64,000 nucleotides of DNA. Origin: Syntrophales bacterium (lineage in GTDB: Bacteria; Desulfobacterota; Syntrophia; Syntrophales; UBA5619). The notes under the pieces were generated by a model that was given only the letters and a program-made list of their open reading frames with translations, ran no database searches and had not been told where the DNA came from. Shown piece by piece: positions 43,062 to 50,539 of this stretch (position 1 is the stretch's first letter; each line of letters begins with the position of its first letter). Position numbers and translations under genes: made by a program. The stretch is from contig JALNYO010000017.1 of the NCBI GenBank assembly GCA_023229765.1, positions 1 through 64,000 on the forward strand, written 5' to 3'.

Positions 43062-43801
43062 CGACCGCAGAAGAATACGCAAACGGCGCCGGGACGCAGC
43101 CCGAGAATTTGGTCGCCTTCCGCGGGGTCACGAAGGTGTACGGCCGGGGAGACGCCTCGATGCAGGCCCTGCGCGGGATCGATCTCGACATCTCCGGGGG
43201 CGAGTTCGTGGCGATCATGGGGCCGAGCGGATCGGGCAAGTCGACTGCGATGAACATCCTGGGCTGCCTCGACACGCCCACCTCCGGGAGCTACCTTTTC
43301 AAGGGAATCGAGGTGGGCACGCTGAGCCGCAACCAGCGGGCCCTGCTGCGCCGCCACTACCAGGGGTTCGTGTTTCAGGGGTACAACCTCCTCAACCGCA
43401 CCTCGGCCCTGGAGAACGTGGAGCTGCCGCTCCTCTACCGCGGCGCCTCCGCCTCCGAGCGCCGGGCGCGCGCCCGCGAGGCGCTGGAGACCGTGGGGCT
43501 CACGGGGTGGGAGACCCATTCGCCTGGCGAGCTCTCGGGGGGACAGCAGCAGCGCGTCGCCATCGCCCGCGCAATCGTCACGAAGCCAGCGGTCCTGCTG
43601 GCCGACGAGCCGACGGGGAACCTCGACACGGCCCGCAGCCGCGAGATCATGGAGCTTCTGACCGCCCTGAACCGCGAGCGGGGGATCACCGTCATCATGG
43701 TCACCCACGAGCAGGACATGGCCGTTTACGCGACGCGGATCATCCGGTTCATGGACGGCCTGGTCGCATCGGATCAGCCGAACGGGAGGGAATCCTTATG
43801 A
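43058..43801 (+). CDS. ABC transporter ATPase (MacB/LolD type)
   Basis: This 247-residue ATPase has Walker A GPSGSGKST, signature LSGGQQQRVAIARA, Walker B AVLLADEPTGNLD and the switch His in VTHEQD. The sequence fits the MacB/LolD clade. GTG is the start, overlapping the adaptor stop. It powers the permease encoded next. In E. coli MacB, ATPase and permease are one polypeptide; here they are split into two coupled genes. Confidence 0.93.
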   Translation: MTTAEEYANGAGTQPENLVAFRGVTKVYGRGDASMQALRGIDLDISGGEFVAIMGPSGSGKSTAMNILGCLDTPTSGSYLFKGIEVGTLSRNQRALLRRHYQGFVFQGYNLLNRTSALENVELPLLYRGASASERRARAREALETVGLTGWETHSPGELSGGQQQRVAIARAIVTKPAVLLADEPTGNLDTARSREIMELLTALNRERGITVIMVTHEQDMAVYATRIIRFMDGLVASDQPNGRESL

Positions 43802-45003
43802 TCGGCAATACCATTCTTCTGGCCCTGCGCGAGATCAAGCGCAACGTCCTGCGCTCCTTCCTCACCATCCTCGGCATCGTTATCGGCGTGGGGGCCGTGA
43901 TCACCATGGTGACCATCGGCGGCGGCGCCACCCTCCAGGTCAGGCAGCAGATCGCGAGCCTGGGGAGCAACATGCTCATCGTCAGCGCAGGCAAGCGCAT
44001 GGGGCCGGGCCAGGCTTCCAGCGCGTCGCTTTTCAAGGAGGCCGACGCGGAGGCCATCGACGCCGAGATCAGCGATATCGCCGCCGTGGCCCCGGTCACC
44101 ACCCAGTCGCTTAAGGCCATCTCCGGAAACCAGAACTGGTCCACCTCCGTGGTCGGGACCGACAACCGGTACTTGCGGGTCACCAGCCGGGTTATCGGGG
44201 CGGGACGGTCCTTCAACGACGGCGAGCTGCGCGGCGGCGCGGCGGTCTGCGTCCTGGGGGAGACGGTGAAGAAGAAACTCTTCGGCAGCCAGGAGGCCCT
44301 GGGCGAGAGGATCCGCCTCCAGAAGTTCTCCTGCGAGGTCATCGGTCTCATGGAGGGGAAGGGGCAAAGCAGCATGGGGATGGACCAGGACGATCTGGTG
44401 GTGATCCCGCTCCGCACCTTCCAGCGGCGCGTTTCCGGCAATCAGGACGTCTCCCTGATCCAGATCTCGGTCCGGGAGGGCGCCTCCACCGACAAGGCCA
44501 AGAAGGACATCGAGCGGCTGATGCGCGACCGGCGCCATCTGGGGCCGAGCGATGACGACAATTTCACCGTGATGGATATGAAGGAGATCACGAACATGCT
44601 GACGGGAACCACCAAAATGCTTACCGCGCTTTTGAGCGCGGTCGCGGCGGTGAGCCTCCTGGTCGGCGGGATCGGCATCATGAACATCATGCTGGTTTCC
44701 GTGACCGAGCGGACCCGCGAGATCGGCATCCGGCTCGCTATCGGCGCCCTGGAACGGGAGGTACTTACCCAGTTCCTGGTGGAGGCGGTGGTACTCTCCT
44801 CCTTCGGCGGCCTCATCGGCATCGCCCTGGCCCTGGGCGGATCGCTGTGGCTATCGGCTGTGCTCAACGTGCCTTTCGTCTTCAACGGGGGGATCGTCCT
44901 GACCGCCTTCCTCTTCTCGGCGCTCGTGGGGGTGATCTTCGGCTATTTCCCGGCGCTCAAGGCTGCCCGCCTGGATCCCATCGTGGCGCTGCGGCACGAA
45001 TGA
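43798..45003 (+). CDS. ABC transporter permease (MacB/FtsX type)
   Basis: The start is the ATG that overlaps the ATPase stop (ATGA); a longer upstream reading frame is a shadow of the ATPase gene. The 401-residue protein has a first helix (FLTILGIVIGVGAVITMVTIGGG), a periplasmic MacB domain (about residues 50-270) and three C-terminal helices (VSLLVGGIGIMNIMLVSVTERTREIGIRLAIGA is the FtsX core). It works with the ATPase, adaptor and outer-membrane channel to expel macrolides, lipids or peptides; the substrate is not readable. Confidence 0.92.
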   Translation: MIGNTILLALREIKRNVLRSFLTILGIVIGVGAVITMVTIGGGATLQVRQQIASLGSNMLIVSAGKRMGPGQASSASLFKEADAEAIDAEISDIAAVAPVTTQSLKAISGNQNWSTSVVGTDNRYLRVTSRVIGAGRSFNDGELRGGAAVCVLGETVKKKLFGSQEALGERIRLQKFSCEVIGLMEGKGQSSMGMDQDDLVVIPLRTFQRRVSGNQDVSLIQISVREGASTDKAKKDIERLMRDRRHLGPSDDDNFTVMDMKEITNMLTGTTKMLTALLSAVAAVSLLVGGIGIMNIMLVSVTERTREIGIRLAIGALEREVLTQFLVEAVVLSSFGGLIGIALALGGSLWLSAVLNVPFVFNGGIVLTAFLFSALVGVIFGYFPALKAARLDPIVALRHE

Positions 45004-45085
45004 GCCTTTAGAAAAATCATAAACGCCATCAAATGATGTGCCGATCGCACGCAGATTTCGAGTTGTTCCCTGAAATGGTGAAAGC

Positions 45086-46603
45086 ATGTCCAATGTAAAA
45101 AAAGTGAACATAAATAACTGCATCGGAGTACGGACGCTGCAACTGTTGTTTGCGTGCCTTGCCATTTTCTGGGGCGGACTTCCGGTTTACGCCGCCGGAG
45201 TGACAATCATCACTCACGGTTGGAACCCGTCATCAGGCGCCCCTGTCTGGCTCGAATCAATGCGCGACGCCATTGCGGAAAAACATCTCGCCGGCGAGAA
45301 AAGTTACGGAAAAATAACTGTGACAAAACAAGAGGGCTCCCTTATTGCCGCCTGTGCCCCATGGGATTTTGATGCCGCGACGGGCAGCACCGGAGAAATC
45401 ATTGTCGTTCTTGACTGGTCGGCTGTCGCCAACCATCTGCTGGGTGGACCTTCCGTGCAGGATATAGCAGCAGTGGTCATCGACAAGATTGTCTCCTCGC
45501 AAAACGGAAAACGGCCGCTTGCCGAATTGCCAATTCATCTGATAGGACACAGCCGCGGCGGCGGAATGGGATCCGAGCTTGCCCGGCTCCTCGGCGAACG
45601 GGGAATTGTTGTGGATCATCTCACAACCCTCGACCCGCACCCACTGACAAACGCGGACATCCAACCATTTTTTTCCCCGGCTGTCATCGACACTCCGGCG
45701 GCAATTTACGAAAATGTGATATTTGCCGACAATTACATGCAGACCGGCGAGTATCCGGAAGGCATCCCGATATCCGGCGCCATAAACCGTGTATGGAAAG
45801 AGCTGGCCGGCGGATATTACGACAACGGCGCCCCGTTTTCCGGACACCGCAACGTCTATCTGCTCTATCAGGGAACGATAGACGCCGGGAATCCTGTTTA
45901 CAATGGAGAGGCCACGATGGAGCAGGCCGAACGTGCGAAATGGTTCAGCACGGAGGAAGAAGCCGGCGACAGGGCCGGTTTTGCCTTCAGCCGTATCAAG
46001 GCAACAAACCCGAGACCTGCGGACGGTCTGCACAGAAATGCTCTGTTCAGAGGCGCCGGAAGCCGCATTGCTGTATGGGGGAACCATTCCCTATGGCCCA
46101 ATATAGCGGATGTGCAATTAATTCATGACGGCGAGATCCTCGAATCCGGGCAGCGCATGGTCCGGCGGGGAGACGAGATAACGCTGCGAATGGTGATTAG
46201 CGATCATGACAGCGGCGGTGAAATCAGGGTGTACTTTGACAGGGATCGCAACCCGTACAACGGTAACGACCTCGCAGCGGCGGAAGCGGTTATTTCATAT
46301 ACCGCCGGAGACAACTTTCAGGAAAAGATTGCCCTCATAAACACATCCCGGTTTACAGCGGGAACGGGGATGTTTATACGGATCAGTATAGCTGATGGCT
46401 CATTCACCCGTTTTTTCTACGCACCCGCACAACTGTCGATTTCTGAAAATTTTCTCGATAACGCAATTATCATACTAAGAATCATGGCCGATCTACCCGT
46501 GCCTGTCACTGCCGACCTTCCCGGCGACATGGACGGAGATCAGAAAACCAGTATCGCCGAGGCCCTCTATCTTCTGCAGAAAACAGCCGGACTGCGGGAT
46601 TGA
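45086..46603 (+). CDS. secreted alpha/beta hydrolase (lipase-like) with dockerin-like end
   Basis: The 505-residue protein has an N-terminal signal peptide (LQLLFACLAIFWGGLPVYA) and a lipase core: oxyanion HGWNPSSG, nucleophile elbow GHSRGG at about residue 160, and a later DPHP that may hold the acid. A beta-rich middle is followed by a C-terminal DLPGDMDGDQKTSIAEALYLL, a single calcium-binding dockerin-type repeat. It is probably exported and may be anchored to a partner. The substrate (lipid or ester) is unknown. Base composition drops back from the GC-rich efflux operon. Confidence 0.75.
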   Translation: MSNVKKVNINNCIGVRTLQLLFACLAIFWGGLPVYAAGVTIITHGWNPSSGAPVWLESMRDAIAEKHLAGEKSYGKITVTKQEGSLIAACAPWDFDAATGSTGEIIVVLDWSAVANHLLGGPSVQDIAAVVIDKIVSSQNGKRPLAELPIHLIGHSRGGGMGSELARLLGERGIVVDHLTTLDPHPLTNADIQPFFSPAVIDTPAAIYENVIFADNYMQTGEYPEGIPISGAINRVWKELAGGYYDNGAPFSGHRNVYLLYQGTIDAGNPVYNGEATMEQAERAKWFSTEEEAGDRAGFAFSRIKATNPRPADGLHRNALFRGAGSRIAVWGNHSLWPNIADVQLIHDGEILESGQRMVRRGDEITLRMVISDHDSGGEIRVYFDRDRNPYNGNDLAAAEAVISYTAGDNFQEKIALINTSRFTAGTGMFIRISIADGSFTRFFYAPAQLSISENFLDNAIIILRIMADLPVPVTADLPGDMDGDQKTSIAEALYLLQKTAGLRD

Positions 46604-46627
46604 TGACATTGGAAAAGGCGAGAAATC

Positions 46628-47008
46628 ATGAATACTTACTTCAATCTTGGGACACCAGTGAATAGACTTTTATATTTAAAATCCGGGTTCATCCGGTTTT
46701 TGCGTACTTTTGACTTGAAAAAAATGGACATGCAACCCCAAAAGGAAATTTGGGAAAGTGGTTATTGGTGGCGTGTTGGCAAAACAAATGCCAACGCTCT
46801 CATTGGTGGTCATATCTATCTGCACTCGGCACAAACAGCCCCCTCTCATCAGGACGGCAAAATCACCGGCTATCGCATACAACACGGGGGACAGTTCGAC
46901 GGGCGTTACATTTTCGGTTTCTTCCCTCTAATCAGCATCTCGGTGTCATCGCTGATGGTTCTTGGTCATTTCGTTACAAGCAGATGGTTTTGTAACTTAT
47001 TGTCTTAG
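46628..47008 (+). CDS. hypothetical protein, possibly frameshifted
   Basis: The frame encodes GYWWRVGKTNANALIGGHIYLHSAQ, then ITGYRIQHGGQFDGRYIFGFF, which looks like a folded conserved core. After about position 46925 the sequence turns hydrophobic and unnatural. Continuing in the next frame gives GVIADGSWSFRYKQMVL, a more protein-like end. One frameshift near 46920 would explain this. I recognise no family. Confidence 0.4.
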   Translation: MNTYFNLGTPVNRLLYLKSGFIRFLRTFDLKKMDMQPQKEIWESGYWWRVGKTNANALIGGHIYLHSAQTAPSHQDGKITGYRIQHGGQFDGRYIFGFFPLISISVSSLMVLGHFVTSRWFCNLLS

Positions 47009-47165
47009 ACCTGATCAGAAGCGAGATTAAAAAACGTCGCCGGTTAAGCGAGAATGGATATCTCCTTGCTGATTGGGGATACGTCGATATAGCGGCTATG
47101 CAACGAGTCAGATGACAATTTCATCCTGTACTGGATGGGTTGGGAATACGCTGAAATCCAGAAAT

Positions 47166-47201
47166 AAAAAAAGGGGCCACGTCACAGTGGTCCCTTTTTT
47201 T
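47166..47201. terminator. bidirectional intrinsic terminator
   Basis: GGGGCCAC pairs with GTGGTCCC, with seven or more A before and seven T after. It can end both the rightward lipase-side transcript and the leftward BrnTA transcript. The 47009-47165 stretch before it contains no supported gene. Confidence 0.75.
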
Positions 47202-47234
47202 GTCTTGACTGTCAAGAACTGTGAAAGCGATTGT

Positions 47235-47468
47235 TCAAGCCGATGTCTTCAATCGTTCCGCGATCCAGAACTTTATAACTGATTGCCGGGTAACGCCAAG
47301 CTCACGAGCGGCCTGGTCAAGACGTTCGATCATCCAGGCGGGAAAATCGACGTTGACCCGACGTTGTTCCAATCCGGGACGGAGAATATTATCAAGGATG
47401 CAGTATTCCAAGACATCTTCACCAGCGTCAAACTTTTCGTCAAACTCCTTTGCTGTTATGGTCTTCAT
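47235..47468 (-). CDS. brnA: BrnA-family antitoxin
   Basis: This 77-residue protein has a ribbon-helix-helix/BrnA profile: an N-terminal FDEKFDAGEDVLEYCIL segment and VNVDFPAWMIERLDQAARELGVTRQSVIKFWIAERL, a CopG-like DNA-binding helix pair. It neutralises BrnT and represses the operon. The 5' end overlaps the upstream BrnT gene by 29 bases, the typical toxin-first order. Confidence 0.85.
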   Translation of the reverse strand: MKTITAKEFDEKFDAGEDVLEYCILDNILRPGLEQRRVNVDFPAWMIERLDQAARELGVTRQSVIKFWIAERLKTSA

Positions 47469-47721
47469 AAAGCATCTCCTCGTTTTTTCGGGAGCGGCGC
47501 ACGGAAATGATGCGAATACGGTCTTCCCTAAATGTTGCGACGGCAGTCCAGAATGTTCCTCCGATTTTCCCTATCGTCAAAAACCGTGGTTCATCCAGCG
47601 TGGCGACGGGAACCTCAATCATTCCAGGGTCGTTCCAAAGAGCACAGGCTTCATGGAAATCAATCCCGTGTTTGTCCCTGTTGGTATTGCTCTTATTAGG
47701 ATCATACTCGAACGTCGTCAT
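47440..47721 (-). CDS. brnT: BrnT-family toxin
   Basis: This 93-residue ribonuclease-fold toxin has the BrnT pattern: FEYDPNKSNTNRDKHGIDFHEACALWNDP at the N-terminus, then RFLTIGKIGGTFWTAVATFREDRIRIISVRRSRKNE. The conserved Lys, His and Arg positions of the RelE-like fold are all present, so it looks active. It lies in the second island and could stabilise it against loss. Confidence 0.88.
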   Translation of the reverse strand: MTTFEYDPNKSNTNRDKHGIDFHEACALWNDPGMIEVPVATLDEPRFLTIGKIGGTFWTAVATFREDRIRIISVRRSRKNEEMLYEDHNSKGV

Positions 47722-47942
47722 GGGATATTAAATATACCTTTATTAACCGGTTGTCAAACAAAAATTCCCTTAACTTGTCTGCAAAACTGCCGCACATGGT
47801 AGTGGCGAGCATAGAAAAGGGGTCTTATTTTTCAAGGAACATCCCCACGCTTCTTCTCTCCTCCTTTATTGACAACGTCGACCGTCATTCCCCAATTTTG
47901 TATGTCTCTCATGATGTCATTTCCTTGTCGTCTTTGTTTGCG

Positions 47943-48093
47943 TTAGCGCGGCACGATAATGTCGAATAGCTTGTCGGTCCCCACCGGATCAAGGCGTCGC
48001 AGATTTTTGACGGCATCCAGCGCAGCTGGCCGGTTCCCGGAAAGGAGGTAGGCATTCCCAAGGTTGTTCCAGGTGGCGGCATCATGTTTCGTT
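47943..48093 (-). pseudogene. TPR-repeat protein remnant
   Basis: On the minus strand one frame reads TWNNLGNAYLLSGNRPAALD followed by AVKNLRRLDPVGTDKLFDIIVPR and a stop, a classic last tetratricopeptide repeat. There is no start or upstream repeat in frame, so it is a leftover of a larger gene. Its surroundings (47722-48205) hold nothing else I can support. Confidence 0.6.
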
Positions 48094-48205
48094 TTTTAAC
48101 AAATCCTCGAAGAGCGCGAAGCTCCTTTCCATCCGGCGTCAACAGCGGTAACCATTTTAAACAACTGGTGAGCTTTATGGTAGTGCAACATCGTCGGCCA
48201 TATAT

Positions 48206-48257
48206 TTTAACAGGCGTTAAATAAAATATTGACAGGGCATCGTCGATAGGATACAAA
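48206..48257 (+). promoter_or_regulatory. operator TTTAACAGGCGTTAAA plus promoter
   Basis: The inverted repeat TTTAAC/GTTAAA, with four central bases, sits seven bases ahead of a TTGACA -35. TACAAA follows 17 bases later. The same operator and -35 arrangement occurs at 55268. It probably controls the gene at 48345. Confidence 0.55.
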
Positions 48258-48344
48258 AAACCAAACAGCCGGAAAATACAGCTATTTAAGGTGTCGGTCT
48301 TACTTACACGGCATTTCAAAAGGCAAAAAGGAGGAGCAGCGCTT

Positions 48345-49031
48345 ATGAAGAAAGTAGTGGTCGTGATTTTGATTGTATTGGCAGTTTTGGGGCTGGGGAC
48401 ATGGCTTTTCCTGCCGGCGGGGTTGCGCGCCGTGGGGCTGCATCCGGAATACGCCGGTCAAAAATACCAGCTTCCCGGTGGAAAGGCCCTGATCATCACC
48501 ACCAGCCATGATCGGCTTGGGGAAAACGGGAAGAAAACCGGCGTTTTCGGGTCGGAGATGACGGTTCCCTATTACGAGTTTGCCGACGGCGGGATGACGG
48601 TTGATCTGGCCAGCGTCAGGGGGGGAGAAATTCCCATTGATCCGCTGTCGTTTAAATGGCCTATGGAAACAGCCGTTGACGACCGCTTCCTGAATGATTC
48701 CGAGTTTCAGCGGAAGGTCAAACGGTCCCTTCTCATCATCCTGAGGGACGTGAACAAAAAATATGGCCGACTCAATCTGGCCAAGATCATGAACGATATC
48801 ATGGACTATCACACATTTACCGAGGATGCGGCCAGGATCGCCGACAACGCGGGGGTTCGCCATCTGCTTTTGACCCACATCCTGCCGCCCCTGCCGGTTG
48901 CCGATCTCAAAGAGGCGTTTCTGGGCGACTCCGAAAAATTCTACCGGGGGCCAATCACCATCGGGGAGGATGGCATCGCTCTTAGCCTGCCGGCCGGAAC
49001 CGGGGAGATCATCAAGCGGATGCTTTTGTAA
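48345..49031 (+). CDS. chimera: DJ-1/PfpI-like N-terminus joined to MBL-fold C-terminus
   Basis: The 228-residue protein starts with a membrane or signal helix (KKVVVVILIVLAVLGLGTWLFLPAG). It continues as a DJ-1/PfpI-like domain (GGKALIITTSHDRLG, MTVDLASVRGGEIPIDPLS) that stops before the usual nucleophile elbow. At about residue 140 it switches to DYHTFTEDAARIADNAGVRH and LLLTHILPP, the C-terminal part of a metallo-beta-lactamase-fold hydrolase. Both halves lack key catalytic parts, so this looks like a deletion fusion. AGGAGGAGC precedes the ATG. Whether it still functions is unknown. Confidence 0.6.
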   Translation: MKKVVVVILIVLAVLGLGTWLFLPAGLRAVGLHPEYAGQKYQLPGGKALIITTSHDRLGENGKKTGVFGSEMTVPYYEFADGGMTVDLASVRGGEIPIDPLSFKWPMETAVDDRFLNDSEFQRKVKRSLLIILRDVNKKYGRLNLAKIMNDIMDYHTFTEDAARIADNAGVRHLLLTHILPPLPVADLKEAFLGDSEKFYRGPITIGEDGIALSLPAGTGEIIKRMLL

Positions 49032-49125
49032 GAGTGCTACGCGGGATTTTGACAACCCGGGCATTTCCTGCGGCGCCTGCTTTTGCGGGGCCATAAAACC
49101 ATTTTCTTAATTCGCGGAGGCAATT

Positions 49126-49953
49126 ATGGATTTAGCGGAAATCAGGAGACTTGGCGAAGAGTTGTACGATAAACTCCATCTTCCGACCTGGCCGGTGGGG
49201 ATCACCTACCTCAAAAAAACGGAGGACATCCCGCAACAGGCGCTCCGGCCATCGGCAATCGGTCAGAAATGGAGCCTGTGCCAGGCCTTCACCTATGCGC
49301 GCCGCCACGGCTGGCAGGTGGCGATGACGGCGGGCGACAATTTCTGCGTGCCTGCTTCCGCCTTCCATAAATGGGTGGATGTGTCCGACGAGGATCTTGT
49401 CGAAAGCCAGGTGCAGCAGGGGTGGCACAAGAACCGGGCGGCCGAGCGGAACCGGTTTAATTTTTTTCAGAACCTGTTTGCCGGCCCGGAGGGGGAAAAA
49501 ACGCTGGCAAAAATGAGGGAATACATAGGATTTCTCTCTTTCCCGCTGCATAAGGCGCCCACGGCGCCGGATTCAATCATTGTGTTCGGCGACGGCACGC
49601 ACATCAATCATCTCATCCAGGCGCTCTGCTATGATTATTCATTGCCGGTGATGTCGGCATTTGAGGGTTTCGAGGAGAGCTGTTTCAAGGGGGGAATGGT
49701 CCCCTTTCTTACCGGCCGCCCCCAGGTCGTCATTCCCGGCATGGGGGACCGCGCGTTTGCCGGCATCTCCCCGGAGGAGCTGGCCATCGGCCTTCCGGCT
49801 TCGCTTTTGCCGACGGCCGTCGAAAACCTCTTTAAGTCGGGCGGGGAACTGAACATCGGGCAGCCGGTGAAAACCCTTTTGCCGATGGGGCTCGATGAAT
49901 CCATCACGCCGGGATTCGCCTATCTGCAAAGTAAAATCAAAAAAGCAGACTGA
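49126..49953 (+). CDS. DUF169 domain-containing protein
   Basis: This 275-residue protein matches DUF169 through PVGITYLKKTEDIPQQA, KWSLCQAFTYARRHGW, DNFCVPASA and the C-terminal PGMGDRAFAGISPEELAIGLPAS. The family is widespread in anaerobes. Conserved cysteines (here in LCQAF and FCVPA) hint at a metal or cluster site, but no reaction is established. GGAGG lies seven bases before the ATG. It follows the chimeric gene by 94 bases in the same direction. Confidence 0.8.
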   Translation: MDLAEIRRLGEELYDKLHLPTWPVGITYLKKTEDIPQQALRPSAIGQKWSLCQAFTYARRHGWQVAMTAGDNFCVPASAFHKWVDVSDEDLVESQVQQGWHKNRAAERNRFNFFQNLFAGPEGEKTLAKMREYIGFLSFPLHKAPTAPDSIIVFGDGTHINHLIQALCYDYSLPVMSAFEGFEESCFKGGMVPFLTGRPQVVIPGMGDRAFAGISPEELAIGLPASLLPTAVENLFKSGGELNIGQPVKTLLPMGLDESITPGFAYLQSKIKKAD

Positions 49954-50030
49954 CAATAAGCATTCGAACCATTAACCTGCCCTTTATGGTGTTGTCTTGG
50001 GAAAGGTCGCATCAGACTGGGGACATCTCC

Positions 50031-50486
50031 TTATTTTTTATCTGCGGGGATATTGCGTCTGTTTTCCATAAGCCATGCCAGTGAAACCATATCGTGGGCA
50101 ACAACCGATTCCGAAGCAATAACCAGGCCGGTTGGGGGTTGATGGACATGCCCCTTATCCGGGCCGAAGGTGGTGAGTATTTTGTCTGCCGCGGAAATAA
50201 CCAAACGCTGCTTTTGGAGCAGTGTCCGTGCGGTATTGGCTTCCGCCGTTTTTTCGTGAAACGTGGCCGCATCCCGATGGTACTCCAGGCGCGTGTCCGT
50301 TCGCCAGTAGCCTACCGCCGCCTTCATCCCCAGGGTGGCGCCCGCGAGAACAACCCGGGTATGACGATACGCTGCCGACGGCCGGCCCTGGGGAATATCT
50401 TTGGACGCGACGGAGCTTTCGCCTGAGCCAAAGACGGCCAAGGCCGATACGGCAGCCGCGCCTTTTAAAAAATCCCTTCGCCTCAT
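50031..50486 (-). pseudogene. Tat-exported DUF362-like protein, internally shortened
   Basis: The 151-residue frame starts with a twin-arginine signal (MRRRDFLKGAAAVSALAVFG) and ends with GLVIASESVVAHDMVSLAWLMENR. That ending resembles the C-terminal region of DUF362 proteins (usually 300 or more residues). The centre and Fe-S cysteines are missing, so a large internal deletion is likely. GGGAG precedes the ATG. It is the last gene of the leftward operon, 53 bases after the AOR gene; it may be a non-functional relic. Confidence 0.5.
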
Positions 50487-50539
50487 AAGTCAACTCCCGG
50501 AAATTTGCATGCTTCGTTGTGCCCCACGGGCATGGGGGT

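Noticed and set aside
43507..45003. Long 498-residue frame reading into the ABC permease
   Set aside because: Its first 97 residues overlap the ATPase gene out of frame and are Gly/Arg/His-rich noise. The permease starts at the ATG overlapping the ATPase stop at 43798.
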